From an uncultured Flavobacteriaceae bacterium (lineage in GTDB: Bacteria > Bacteroidota > Bacteroidia > Flavobacteriales > Flavobacteriaceae), in assembly GCA_937929935.1 (NCBI GenBank), contig CALFUL010000010.1, forward strand, positions 1 through 64,000: 64,000 nt of DNA, read 5' to 3'. The notes beneath the pieces are model-generated. The model was not told the DNA's origin, made no database searches, and saw nothing but the letters and a program-made list of their open reading frames with translations. Below, one piece after another: positions 55,567 through 63,805 of the stretch. Positions within the stretch are counted from its first letter, which is position 1, and each line of letters begins with the position of its first letter. The position numbers and the translations under genes were made by a program.

Positions 55567-55905
55567 ATGAGTAAAAGAGACGATTTAATTCAAAAGTACG
55601 CTGCAGACATCAAAGACAAATTTGGAGAAAGTGCAGACATGGATTTACTTACAAAAGTAACAGTAGGTTTGGGTCCTTCAATCTATAACATAGATGCATC
55701 AAAAGTTTCAGGTTCTGACGAGAAGGAGTTGGAAACTGTAAAAAAGAACTACTTAATTAAAAAATTAGGTATGTCTGATGGTCCAAAATTGATGGAAGGT
55801 ATCACAGCTGTTATGGACAAATATGGTTCTTCAAACAGAAATAAGCATAGAGCTGTTGTTTATTATATGTTATGTAAGCATTTCAAAAAACAATCTGTAT
55901 ACTAA
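55567..55905 (+). CDS. DUF2853 family protein
   Basis: A 112-residue cytosolic, all-helical protein with the family pattern KYAADIKDKFGESADMDLLTKVTVGLGPSIYNIDASKVSGSD. Members are short proteins of unknown function common in Bacteroidota and Proteobacteria. The length is normal. It follows menD by 40 bp and is closed by a strong terminator, so it is the last gene of the menI-F-D transcript or a separate unit. Confidence 0.9.
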   Translation: MSKRDDLIQKYAADIKDKFGESADMDLLTKVTVGLGPSIYNIDASKVSGSDEKELETVKKNYLIKKLGMSDGPKLMEGITAVMDKYGSSNRNKHRAVVYYMLCKHFKKQSVY

Positions 55906-55930
55906 TCTAATTAGTTTCAAAAATAATAGG

Positions 55931-55960
55931 AACCGCCTAATTTTATTAGGCGGTTTTTTT
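55931..55960 (+). terminator. Intrinsic terminator after the DUF2853 gene
   Basis: The perfect 11-bp stem AACCGCCTAAT / ATTAGGCGGTT (55931-55941 with 55945-55955), 3-nt loop, is followed by a T tract. It separates the menD side of the cluster from the CvfB-like gene. Confidence 0.93.
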
Positions 55961-55991
55961 ATAGGCTGGTTTTTAACAGTACTTTTGTGCC

Positions 55992-56834
55992 ATGATAGTA
56001 TTAGGACAATTCAATTCGCTTAAAATTCTAAGACAAACCAGTGTTGGAATGTTTTTGGGTAATGGAGAACATTCAGGAATTTTATTACCTAACAAATATG
56101 TTTCAGAAAAACATATTATAGGTGATATGATTGATGTTTTTTGCTATTTAGATCATGAAGAAAGACCAGTAGCTACAACTCTAGAGCCTCTTATAACTGT
56201 TGGCGAATTTCAGAGATTAAAAGTAGTTGAGGTTAATGAGTTTGGCGCTTTTTTAGATTGGGGACTAGAAAAACATCTTTTGGTTCCCTTTCGCGAACAG
56301 CGAAGCAAAATGCAAGAAGGTCAATGGTATGTAGTGTATTGTTATTTAGATGAACGTAGTAATAGATTAGTAGCCTCAAATAAAATTGATAAGTTTCTGA
56401 GTAATGATAATTTAACGGTTCGCCCATGGGAAGAAGTAGAATTAGTGGTAACCAGAAAAACTGAATTAGGATGGGAAGTCATCATCAATAATCAACACAA
56501 GGGCCTTGTTTATTTCAATGAAGTATTTAAAAAAATAGGTGTAGGCGATATTATTTCAGGTGTTATTAAAAGCATTAGAGCTGACAATAAAATTGATGTA
56601 TCATTACAGCCTTTAGGCTCAAAAGTATTAGAACCGGCTGCAAAAAAAATATATGATACCCTTTTGACACACAATGGGTTCTTACCCTTAAATGATAAAT
56701 CTGACCCTGAGCTCATCAAAGAAGAATTACAAATGAGTAAAAAAACCTTTAAAAAAGGTATTGGCACCTTGTACAAAGAACGCAAAATTGAAATTAAAGC
56801 AGACGGCATACATGCCATTAAGTTGAGTGAATAG
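55992..56834 (+). CDS. CvfB-like S1 RNA-binding protein
   Basis: A 280-residue cytosolic protein with tandem S1-type OB folds and a C-terminal winged helix, as in CvfB/YitL. Segments: FNSLKILRQTSVGMFLGNGEHSGILLP (first fold), LKVVEVNEFGAFLDWGLEKHLLVPFREQ (second), VTRKTELGWEVIINNQHKGLVYFNEVF (third), and a C-terminal LKKGI-type helix-turn-helix (SKKTFKKGIGTLYKERKIEI). The family binds RNA; the target is not known. Men genes flank it, with no functional link evident. Confidence 0.9.
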   Translation: MIVLGQFNSLKILRQTSVGMFLGNGEHSGILLPNKYVSEKHIIGDMIDVFCYLDHEERPVATTLEPLITVGEFQRLKVVEVNEFGAFLDWGLEKHLLVPFREQRSKMQEGQWYVVYCYLDERSNRLVASNKIDKFLSNDNLTVRPWEEVELVVTRKTELGWEVIINNQHKGLVYFNEVFKKIGVGDIISGVIKSIRADNKIDVSLQPLGSKVLEPAAKKIYDTLLTHNGFLPLNDKSDPELIKEELQMSKKTFKKGIGTLYKERKIEIKADGIHAIKLSE

Positions 56835-57055
56835 AAAAGCTAAATAGAGAACAAATTAAATTATCACACTCATTTTAGTGTTAGGTAGTTCATCGATAAT
56901 TATCTGATAATCAAATTTATATAAATGCTTTTTTTATCACTTTACGCGTACTTTACCACTGAATTAGCGAATTTCACAACATTGATTTAAAAACATTGAC
57001 ATGAGTTATTGATTTTTAATTATATTAGCACACTTAGGTTACTAAAAATTATATA

Positions 57056-57658
57056 ATGCCATTTATAGAAGAAAGCGATTTACTAGAATTGCATAAAGAT
57101 ATTGATAAGGCTCAAATAATCAATGAGCGTCTTCTTGACCAAATTAAGTTTAAAAACAAAGAGCTCAAGAAAAGTAAAATGCAACGTAACGTTCTTGCAG
57201 GTGTTACCGCACTTTTTTTAATTGGTGTATTTGGTATAACGTCTTATATGACCGGATGGAGTAGTAGAGCCGGTTCTGTAGAAAATCAAAACAATTTATT
57301 AGTTTCAATTGATAGTCTAGATGCCGTTAAAGCAAGAATAGATAACCTTAAAGAACAAAATGAAGAATTAAGTTTAGTTAAAGAATACTACTTGGCTAAA
57401 AAGTTTTTAGATAAAGAAACAATCTATTCAGTTCAAGTACAATCATTTGTTGAGAATAATGTAACCTTAGCCTCAGAAGCTTTGACCAACACATTGTTCG
57501 TTAAAACAAATCCGTTTTACTCTTACTCCTTGGGTAATTTTCAAACTTTAGAAGAAGCTCAAAAATTCAGAAAGGAATTAGTAAGTATAGGGTTTGATGA
57601 CGCTTTCGTTGCCTCATACAAAGAAGGTAAGAGGTTAAAAATAGAAGACCCATACTAA
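57056..57658 (+). CDS. Membrane-anchored SPOR-like protein
   Basis: A 200-residue protein with an N-terminal coiled coil (about 5-45, DIDKAQIINERLLDQIKFKNKELKKS), a single transmembrane helix (about 48-67, VLAGVTALFLIGVFGITSYM), a second coiled coil and a C-terminal module (about 120-198, ETIYSVQVQSFVENNV, SYSLGNFQTLEEAQKFRKELVSIGFDDAFVASY) that fits a SPOR peptidoglycan-binding fold. Probably an envelope or division-related protein. The 221-bp region upstream shows no clear promoter beyond AT-rich TTGACA-like sequence. It lies 2 bp upstream of menA. Confidence 0.75.
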   Translation: MPFIEESDLLELHKDIDKAQIINERLLDQIKFKNKELKKSKMQRNVLAGVTALFLIGVFGITSYMTGWSSRAGSVENQNNLLVSIDSLDAVKARIDNLKEQNEELSLVKEYYLAKKFLDKETIYSVQVQSFVENNVTLASEALTNTLFVKTNPFYSYSLGNFQTLEEAQKFRKELVSIGFDDAFVASYKEGKRLKIEDPY

Positions 57659-57660
57659 TC

Positions 57661-58560
57661 GTGTCTAAATTTAGTGCATGGCTAAATGCGGCCAGACTTA
57701 GAACATTACCGCTGTCACTATCAGGAGTGGTAATGGGCACTGCATTAGCTAATTTTTATAAAGAAAATAATCAACTCATATTTGTGCTGGCTTTGCTAAC
57801 AACTATTTGTTTTCAAATCACATCGAATTTTGCAAATGATTATGGCGATGGTGTTAAAGGCACAGATAATGAAAATCGTATTGGTCCTAAGCGAGCTTTG
57901 CAAAGTGGGATCCTGACAAGAAAAGAATTAAAGAACGGTATTATTCTAATGTCTGTTATCAGTATGATACTGGTAGCGATTTTAGTTTTCACTTCTTTTG
58001 GATTTGAGAATTTAATTTACATACTCACATTTTCATTCTTAGGTATTCTTTCAGTATGGGCATCAATTCGATACACTGTAGGTAAAAAAGCATATGGGTA
58101 TCAAGGTTTTGGAGATTTAGCAGTTTTTATTTTCTTCGGAATTGTAGGGGTGCTTGGTTCTATGTTTTTATTTACAAAACATTTAACCTATTCATCTGTT
58201 TTACCTGCGATAGCTATTGGAGCTTTAAGTGTAGGAGTTTTAAATTTAAACAACTTAAGAGATATTGAATCTGATAAATTATCGAATAAGAACACCTTAG
58301 TTGTAAAAATGGGTTTTGCGAACGGAAAACGCTACCACATGTTTTTAGTAGTAGTAGCTTTTATATGTACGCTAAGCTTTATAGTACTGAATCAAAAAAG
58401 TGCTTTACACCTTTTGCCGTTATTGGCTTTTGTAGGCGTTTTTATGCACTTATACAAGGTTCGAAAAACTATAAAACCCGTAAAACTTGATGTAGAATTA
58501 AAAAAATTAGCCTTAAGTACTTTTTTTCTTTCGGTGTTGTTTTACATCACTTATAAATAA
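57661..58560 (+). CDS. menA: 1,4-Dihydroxy-2-naphthoate polyprenyltransferase
   Basis: Attaches the isoprenoid tail to DHNA in the inner membrane to give demethylmenaquinone. A 299-residue polytopic UbiA-family protein with the first Asp-rich motif NFANDYGDGVKGTDNENRIGP (about residues 56-76) and the second LNNLRDIESDKLSNKNTLVVKMG. The start is GTG, 2 bp after the preceding stop. Eight or nine hydrophobic helices are visible. The neighbour relation with menD and menC supports the assignment over other UbiA prenyltransferases. Confidence 0.94.
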   Translation: MSKFSAWLNAARLRTLPLSLSGVVMGTALANFYKENNQLIFVLALLTTICFQITSNFANDYGDGVKGTDNENRIGPKRALQSGILTRKELKNGIILMSVISMILVAILVFTSFGFENLIYILTFSFLGILSVWASIRYTVGKKAYGYQGFGDLAVFIFFGIVGVLGSMFLFTKHLTYSSVLPAIAIGALSVGVLNLNNLRDIESDKLSNKNTLVVKMGFANGKRYHMFLVVVAFICTLSFIVLNQKSALHLLPLLAFVGVFMHLYKVRKTIKPVKLDVELKKLALSTFFLSVLFYITYK

Positions 58561-58600
58561 TATTGTAATTTTGAGTTATAACCTTTAAACCAAAAATCCC

Positions 58601-59356
58601 TTGGAACAAGCAATTAAAATATTAATCGTTGAAGATAATGTGATTATCGCTGATGACATGCAGTCAATGCTAGAAGAAATTGGTTATGAAATCGTTGATA
58701 ATGTTATTGTATACGAGCAGGCTGAAGAAGTTTTAAAAAATCAACATGTTGATTTAGTTTTAATTGATATTATTCTTGCTTCTGATAAAACAGGTATTGA
58801 TTTAGGCAAGCACATTAGAGAAAAGTATAACATACCTTTCATTTTTGTTACCTCTAATTCAGATAGGGCTACGGTAGAAAATGCAAAAACAGTGAAGCCA
58901 AATGGTTATCTGGTTAAGCCTTTTGAGCAACAAGATTTATATACATCAATAGAAATTGCGCTATCAAACTTCATTTACAAAGGCGATGGTGCTGGACAGG
59001 AAAATATAATGAATGAAGCTGATGTTCCTATGTCGAATTCAGTTTTGAAAGACTCTATTTTTGTTAAAAAGCAACACTTATATTATCGTATTCAATTTGA
59101 TGATATTCAATTCATCAAAGCCGATAACGTTTATCTTGAAGTAAATACGGTTGACAAAAAGTTCTTGGTAAGATCTCCTTTAAAAGATTATTTAGGTAAA
59201 CTACCATCAAATAAATTTTACAGAGCTCATAAATCATACATTGTGAATGTTGATCATATTGATGCCATCAATTCAAAGGATATTATGATTAACAATAATT
59301 TAATTCCAATTTCTAAAGATTTTAAAGAGTTCATTATTTCAGCCATGAATTCTTAA
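58601..59356 (+). CDS. LytTR response regulator
   Basis: A 251-residue regulator. The receiver is intact: ILIVEDNVIIADD with the acidic pair, phospho-acceptor D56 in LVLIDIILASD and FIFVTSNSD, then GYLVKPFEQ. A linker leads to a LytTR DNA-binding domain (about 143-248: IFVKKQHLYYRIQFDDIQFIKADNVYLEV, YRAHKSYIVNVDHIDAI). The start is TTG (MEQAIKILIVED); no ATG is available nearby. A TAATTTTG box lies at 58566-58573. Its partner kinase gene begins 477 bp downstream. Direct repeats between them fit its own binding sites. Confidence 0.92.
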   Translation: MEQAIKILIVEDNVIIADDMQSMLEEIGYEIVDNVIVYEQAEEVLKNQHVDLVLIDIILASDKTGIDLGKHIREKYNIPFIFVTSNSDRATVENAKTVKPNGYLVKPFEQQDLYTSIEIALSNFIYKGDGAGQENIMNEADVPMSNSVLKDSIFVKKQHLYYRIQFDDIQFIKADNVYLEVNTVDKKFLVRSPLKDYLGKLPSNKFYRAHKSYIVNVDHIDAINSKDIMINNNLIPISKDFKEFIISAMNS

Positions 59357-59380
59357 TTGATATAAAAAGAACGAAAATTA

Positions 59381-59413
59381 AAAAAATAGATGCTAAAAGC
59401 ATCTATTTTTTTG
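59381..59413 (+). terminator. Terminator of the LytTR response-regulator gene
   Basis: The stem ATAGATGCT / AGCATCTAT (59386-59394 with 59398-59406), 3-nt loop, flanked by A and T runs. It separates the regulator from what follows, so the kinase gene needs its own promoter. Confidence 0.88.
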
Positions 59414-59436
59414 TCTAAGTCAAAACTTTCAACTCC

Positions 59437-59520
59437 ATGAAATACACAAATAATCGATGAAATACACGGTTTTATGTAATTTTTTCGTTTCACAACAAAA
59501 ACCAGGGGTTACACAACAAA
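59437..59520. promoter_or_regulatory. Two pairs of direct repeats with LytTR-like spacing
   Basis: ATGAAATACAC at 59437-59447 and 59457-59467 (20 bp apart), then CACAACAAA at 59491-59499 and 59512-59520 (21 bp apart). LytTR proteins bind two short direct repeats about two helical turns apart, so both pairs are plausible sites. The second pair ends 26 bp before a TAnnTTTG element, a good activator position. Confidence 0.55.
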
Positions 59521-59546
59521 CTACACCCTTTTTAATTTCTTATCAA

Positions 59547-59554
59547 TATTTTTG
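59547..59554 (+). promoter_or_regulatory. -7 promoter element of a candidate small RNA
   Basis: TATTTTTG, an exact TAnnTTTG, with no TTG at -33, as might be expected for an activator-dependent promoter. Predicted start near 59562. Confidence 0.5.
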
Positions 59555-59561
59555 AAATAGA

Positions 59562-59639
59562 TAGAATTCCCCAAAATTCTTACTTCAAATTATGAGAACT
59601 AAAGTTGCAAAGCTGTGTGCGTCAAGTACAGCTTTTTTT
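59562..59639 (+). ncRNA. Candidate small RNA or leader between regulator and kinase
   Basis: A transcript from the promoter at 59547 would run about 78 nt to the terminator at 59609-59639. The only ATG in it (59592) opens a 20-codon frame that runs through the terminator, so coding is unlikely. It could be a stand-alone sRNA or an attenuated leader of the kinase gene. The limits are predicted, not observed. Confidence 0.35.
59609..59639 (+). terminator. Intrinsic terminator in the regulator-kinase gap
   Basis: The stem AAAGCTGT / ACAGCTTT (59609-59616 with 59628-59635), loop 11 nt, is followed directly by a T run. No gene ends here, which implies a short upstream transcript or attenuation. 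Confidence 0.75.
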
Positions 59640-59669
59640 ATTGAAGTCTATTAAGATTAAGGCTTCTAT

Positions 59670-59780
59670 ATGAAAAGGTTGACGTACCTATTTTTAGGGT
59701 TAGCATTTATTTTAAATAAAGTAGAACCAATTAGAAATTTAAAACGCAACAAGAAAAAACGAATTATTTCGTTTGACTAA
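59670..59780 (+). CDS. Possible 36-residue peptide upstream of the kinase
   Basis: An ATG frame encoding MKRLTYLFLGLAFILNK and then a very basic tail (IRNLKRNKKKRIISFD). The N-terminus looks like a short signal or membrane segment. It ends 53 bp before the kinase start, in the same direction. The evidence is only composition and position; a chance frame is quite possible. Confidence 0.25.
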   Translation: MKRLTYLFLGLAFILNKVEPIRNLKRNKKKRIISFD

Positions 59781-59833
59781 CAACAAAAATTTACTCAAAC
59801 CGTACAAAATGGTAAGTTAAGTTGTGTGTAATA

Positions 59834-61816
59834 ATGAATATGAAAAGTGTCCCAATTAAAATTAGTGTTCTCTTTATAGTGTATATGGCGTCTTTGTTTT
59901 CGCTTTTCGCTCAAGACGAAGACACACCATCTGAAAATTTTTTCGAGGAATTTCAAAATGCTGCTTCAGCTGAAGATAGATTCAACTACTTTTTCAACAC
60001 TCCCAATCCGTATACTGAAAATTCAGCTTATGATTGGCTCGAGGTAGTTAATTTGTATTTAAATCACTCTGTTAAAACAAATGATACTACGGCAATCACA
60101 CATTATAATCTCCTTAAATCTCAAATTCAATTTGATTTAGGAAACTTTGATAAAAGTATAGCGCTGTCTAAAGAAATCTATCTAAAAAAAAGTGAATTAG
60201 AATTACCATCAAAAAATATTTTATTAGAATTAATGGATAAGGCCTACGCAGGGCTTGAGCTTTTTGATAAACAAATTGAAATAAGAAAAGAAAAGAAAAG
60301 ACTTGGTATCAACACCAACATTGCATTTTATGATATTTATTCAAACCTAGGTTTGCATGAAGAAGCAATGGAAGATTATTTTGAAAATGAGAAGAAGAAT
60401 GTAGATGAACAAAATTATTTTGGTCAAGCTATTTTTTGGAACAATGTGGGCTCATATTTACGACTAGATAAAGAATATCCTACCGCACTTTCAAATTACA
60501 ACAAAGCAAGTGCTTTTATGAAATTGTTTCAAAGTGATATTCTAATTGAAAAATCAGAATTAGAAGAACTTGATGGTAAAATAATAGCAGCAGTAATCGA
60601 GGGCAATATTGGTAAAAGTTATCTTAAACTAAAGAACCCTGAACGTGCCATTCCGTTTTTAGAGCGAAGCATTGATAGCTTAACTACATACAATGCCGGA
60701 AAGTATTCTGCTGAACTTATTGAAAATAAGCTTGACATTGCAGAATGCTATTTAAAATTAGGTGGCTTAGATGACTTAGAAAAGGCTACTGATTATTTGA
60801 TTGGTGCACAGCGTCCTCGAAAAATAGAAAACGTTATAAAGGGAAATAGGCTTACGGCATCTTATTATGCACTAACAAATAATCATAAAGCCGCCTCTGA
60901 CTATCATAAAAAAAATGAGCGCATTTATGACTCCATAAGCGATAGTAAAGCAAGACTTTATCAAAAACAACTTTCAGCTGTTATTGGTGCAGATAAAGCA
61001 AACACTGAGAGAATGATGGAAGAACAGCGTGAGGCCATCAAACAATCTAAAATTGAATTAGATGAAAAGGATAAAAATATAAGCTACATCTTTATATTTT
61101 TAGTCTTTGCACTCTTAGGTATAACAGGTCTTGTTTATGCCTATATGCGTAGTATTAAAAGTCAGCGTTTGATTGCAGAGCAAAAGCGTATTATTGAAAA
61201 TTCTCTTGTTGAAAAAGACTCGCTGTTAAAAGAAATACACCATAGAGTTAAAAACAACCTACAAATGGTTTCTAGTTTATTGAGTTTACAAACTAAAAAC
61301 ACGAGAAGTAAGGCTGCAATAGAGGCGCTTGAAGAGGGTAAGAGTAGGGTTAAGGCCATGGCTTTAATTCATCAAAAATTATATCAAAATGATGACCTTT
61401 CAGTTATTGAAATGCAAGGGTATATTGAAAGTTTGATTAACAGCGTTCAATCTGTTTATAAGAAAGGCGGACATAGTATTTCAATTACAATTGATGCTGA
61501 AGGTGTTGAACTAGATATTGATCGTGCTATTCCTTTTGGTTTGATTTTAAATGAATTAGTATCAAATTCTTTTAAATATGCTTTTCCTGAAAATGACGAG
61601 CATGGTAAAATTTATATTCATCTTCGAAAAATCAATGGGCAAGATGGCTTTTTTGAATACACTGACAATGGGGTAGGCTTACCTGAAGATACCAAAGAAA
61701 GAACTAATTCATCAATGGGTATTCGCTTGATGAATCGTTTAGCGAATCAACTTCAATCTAAATTGAATATTGACAACACCACTGAAGGCGTGCGTTTTTG
61801 GTTCAATTTCAAATAA
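59834..61816 (+). CDS. TPR-containing sensor histidine kinase (HisKA_2)
   Basis: A 660-residue membrane kinase. The signal segment MKSVPIKISVLFIVYMASLFSLFAQ leads to a periplasmic helical-repeat domain (about 90-370, TPR-like units such as WNNVGSYLRLDKEYPTALSNYNKAS), a coiled coil, one transmembrane helix (about 418-438) and the kinase core. The phospho-site block EIHHRVKNNLQMV (around residue 470) and the ATPase motifs LNELVSNSFKYAF and DNGVGLPE define the HisKA_2 type, which commonly pairs with LytTR regulators. In-frame starts exist at 59822 (TTG) and 59840; the ATG at 59834 is used. Confidence 0.9.
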   Translation: MNMKSVPIKISVLFIVYMASLFSLFAQDEDTPSENFFEEFQNAASAEDRFNYFFNTPNPYTENSAYDWLEVVNLYLNHSVKTNDTTAITHYNLLKSQIQFDLGNFDKSIALSKEIYLKKSELELPSKNILLELMDKAYAGLELFDKQIEIRKEKKRLGINTNIAFYDIYSNLGLHEEAMEDYFENEKKNVDEQNYFGQAIFWNNVGSYLRLDKEYPTALSNYNKASAFMKLFQSDILIEKSELEELDGKIIAAVIEGNIGKSYLKLKNPERAIPFLERSIDSLTTYNAGKYSAELIENKLDIAECYLKLGGLDDLEKATDYLIGAQRPRKIENVIKGNRLTASYYALTNNHKAASDYHKKNERIYDSISDSKARLYQKQLSAVIGADKANTERMMEEQREAIKQSKIELDEKDKNISYIFIFLVFALLGITGLVYAYMRSIKSQRLIAEQKRIIENSLVEKDSLLKEIHHRVKNNLQMVSSLLSLQTKNTRSKAAIEALEEGKSRVKAMALIHQKLYQNDDLSVIEMQGYIESLINSVQSVYKKGGHSISITIDAEGVELDIDRAIPFGLILNELVSNSFKYAFPENDEHGKIYIHLRKINGQDGFFEYTDNGVGLPEDTKERTNSSMGIRLMNRLANQLQSKLNIDNTTEGVRFWFNFK

Positions 61817-61819
61817 TTT

Positions 61820-62611
61820 CTATTTGGTGCTTTTAACTACCATACGGTGTAATAGTTTCGGAAAGAAACGTTTTACATAAATGCCAATAACTTCGAATCC
61901 GCCCATATAGGCTTCAAACTTTTTTCGTTCAATTGCTCGAATCATTTTTTTAGCAAAAACATCAACTTTTAAACCGTTTTGATTTTCCTCATCATGTTTA
62001 TCTTGCTTGCTGCCATCAGCGGTAAGCGCGTTTTTGTCAACATTCGTGCGCACATAACCAGGGCAAATTAAAGTAACAGCTATACCATCAGCTTCGTGTT
62101 CTTGACGTAGTACATCAAAGAAGCCATGTAACGCATGTTTAGCGCCACAATAACCCGATCGATAAGGGCCGCCAAATTTCCCCATCAGACTGGTAACAGT
62201 AACAAATTGTCCGTTCTGGCTCGCTATAAAGTGCGGTAAAAGGGCTTTTGATAGTGCAACCGTACCCAAATAATTAATATCGATCAATTTTTTATAAACA
62301 CTTAATTGGGTGTCTATGATTTTTGAGCGCTGACTAATGCCAGCATTATTAATAAGCATATCAATTCTACCGAAGGCGTTAATAGCTTCATCTACCACTT
62401 CATTCATTGAATCGGTATCTGTCAAATCAAGACGTAGTAATTTTATATTTTCTCTGTTTTGACAGTTTTCTTTGACTTTTTCTAATTCTTTGTCTCTTCT
62501 AGCAGAGATAATCAATTTACATTTTTTGTTATCTAATGCATAGGTTAACGCCTCGCCAATACCTGAAGAAGCACCTGTGACCCAAACTATTTTGCCATCA
62601 ATCTTATTCAT
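61820..62611 (-). CDS. Short-chain dehydrogenase/reductase (DHRS7-like)
   Basis: A 263-residue NAD(P)-dependent oxidoreductase. The glycine motif TGASSGIGEAL (about residues 14-24), NNAG at about 90, and the catalytic Ser with YCGAKHA (about 154-160) are intact. The sequence after CPGYVRTNVDKNAL and the basic, slightly hydrophobic C-terminus (YVKRFFPKLLHRMVVK) resemble DHRS7-type lipid or steroid reductases; the substrate is open. It faces the kinase gene with 3 bp between stops and diverges from menC. Confidence 0.9.
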   Translation of the reverse strand: MNKIDGKIVWVTGASSGIGEALTYALDNKKCKLIISARRDKELEKVKENCQNRENIKLLRLDLTDTDSMNEVVDEAINAFGRIDMLINNAGISQRSKIIDTQLSVYKKLIDINYLGTVALSKALLPHFIASQNGQFVTVTSLMGKFGGPYRSGYCGAKHALHGFFDVLRQEHEADGIAVTLICPGYVRTNVDKNALTADGSKQDKHDEENQNGLKVDVFAKKMIRAIERKKFEAYMGGFEVIGIYVKRFFPKLLHRMVVKSTK

Positions 62612-62752
62612 TACTACTAATTTTTAGCTCGTTAATCGAGATTTAAAATACGCCAGCTCACGCTTCGAAATCAATGTTGACTTTTCTTTTAATACCTAGA
62701 GGCTTTGCCCTAGGTTATTTACTGAAAATATAGGTATTTTTGAATACAACTG

Positions 62753-63805
62753 ATGAAAGCTACTTATAAAAAATACATACTCAATTTCAAACGCCCGAGC
62801 GGAACTTCTCGTGGAGTGCTGACTACCAAAGAAACTTGGTTCTTAATATTAAAACATAATCGAAAATTTGGAATTGGCGAGTGTGGTATTTTAAGAGGAT
62901 TAAGTATTGATGATGTTGATGATTATGAAGAAAAATTGCAATGGGTATGCGAAAACATCCATTTAGGCAAAGAAGCATTGTATGAGAAATTGGTCAAATA
63001 TCCGAGCATACAATTTGGGGTAGAACAAGCTTTTTTATCCATTACTTCTGAAAATCCTTTTCAACTTTTTAAATCTAACTTTCTAACATCGCAAGAACCC
63101 ATTTTGATTAACGGATTAGTATGGATGGGCAATGAGGACTATATGATCAAACAAATTGATGAGAAGTTAAAAGCAGGTTTTCAATGTATAAAAATGAAAA
63201 TAGGGGCTATTGATTTTGACCAAGAGCTATCTATATTGAAATTAATTAGAAAACAATATTCTAAAAGTGAAATAGAGCTCAGGGTTGATGCCAACGGGGC
63301 TTTCGCAATTGATGGTGCTGAAGAGAAGCTAAGGGTGTTAGCTGGTCTAGACATTCATTCCATAGAACAACCCATCAAACAAGGTCAACTAACTGAAATG
63401 GCCAAACTTTGTAGTAAAACCCCTTTGCCAATTGCTTTAGATGAAGAGTTGATTGGAGTTTTTGAATTGGCTAAAAAAAGAGAAATGCTTCAAACCATAA
63501 GGCCGCAGTATATTATTTTAAAGCCGAGTTTGATTGGTGGTTTTAAAGGCAGTTTAGAATGGATACAATTGGCGGAAGAACTCAATATTGGCTGGTGGAT
63601 TACTAGTGCCCTTGAAAGTAATATTGGTTTGAATGCAATTGCACAATTTACGAGCACTTTAAATAACCAGCTACCCCAAGGTTTAGGCACCGGAAGCCTC
63701 TACACCAATAATTTTCAAAGCCCTTTGACAGTTGCCCAAGGAACATTATCTTACCATCAAAATAAAGCCTGGAAAACCAACCTAATTCAAGAATTATGTA
63801 CATAG
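62753..63805 (+). CDS. menC: o-Succinylbenzoate synthase
   Basis: Dehydrates SHCHC to o-succinylbenzoate in menaquinone synthesis. 350 residues of the enolase superfamily: the KxK pair K147/K149 (CIKMKIG), metal ligands D179 (RVDANG), E205 (SIEQP) and D230 (ALDEE), and the opposite lysine K257 (ILKPSLIGG). The residues are as expected for OSBS. The family is also known for N-acylamino-acid racemase activity, but the context favours MenC. It overlaps the next gene by 10 bp. Confidence 0.95.
   Translation: MKATYKKYILNFKRPSGTSRGVLTTKETWFLILKHNRKFGIGECGILRGLSIDDVDDYEEKLQWVCENIHLGKEALYEKLVKYPSIQFGVEQAFLSITSENPFQLFKSNFLTSQEPILINGLVWMGNEDYMIKQIDEKLKAGFQCIKMKIGAIDFDQELSILKLIRKQYSKSEIELRVDANGAFAIDGAEEKLRVLAGLDIHSIEQPIKQGQLTEMAKLCSKTPLPIALDEELIGVFELAKKREMLQTIRPQYIILKPSLIGGFKGSLEWIQLAEELNIGWWITSALESNIGLNAIAQFTSTLNNQLPQGLGTGSLYTNNFQSPLTVAQGTLSYHQNKAWKTNLIQELCT

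Noticed and set aside
59592..59654. 20-codon frame in the regulator-kinase gap
   Set aside because: It reads through the terminator hairpin at 59609-59639, so a transcript ending there could not encode it.
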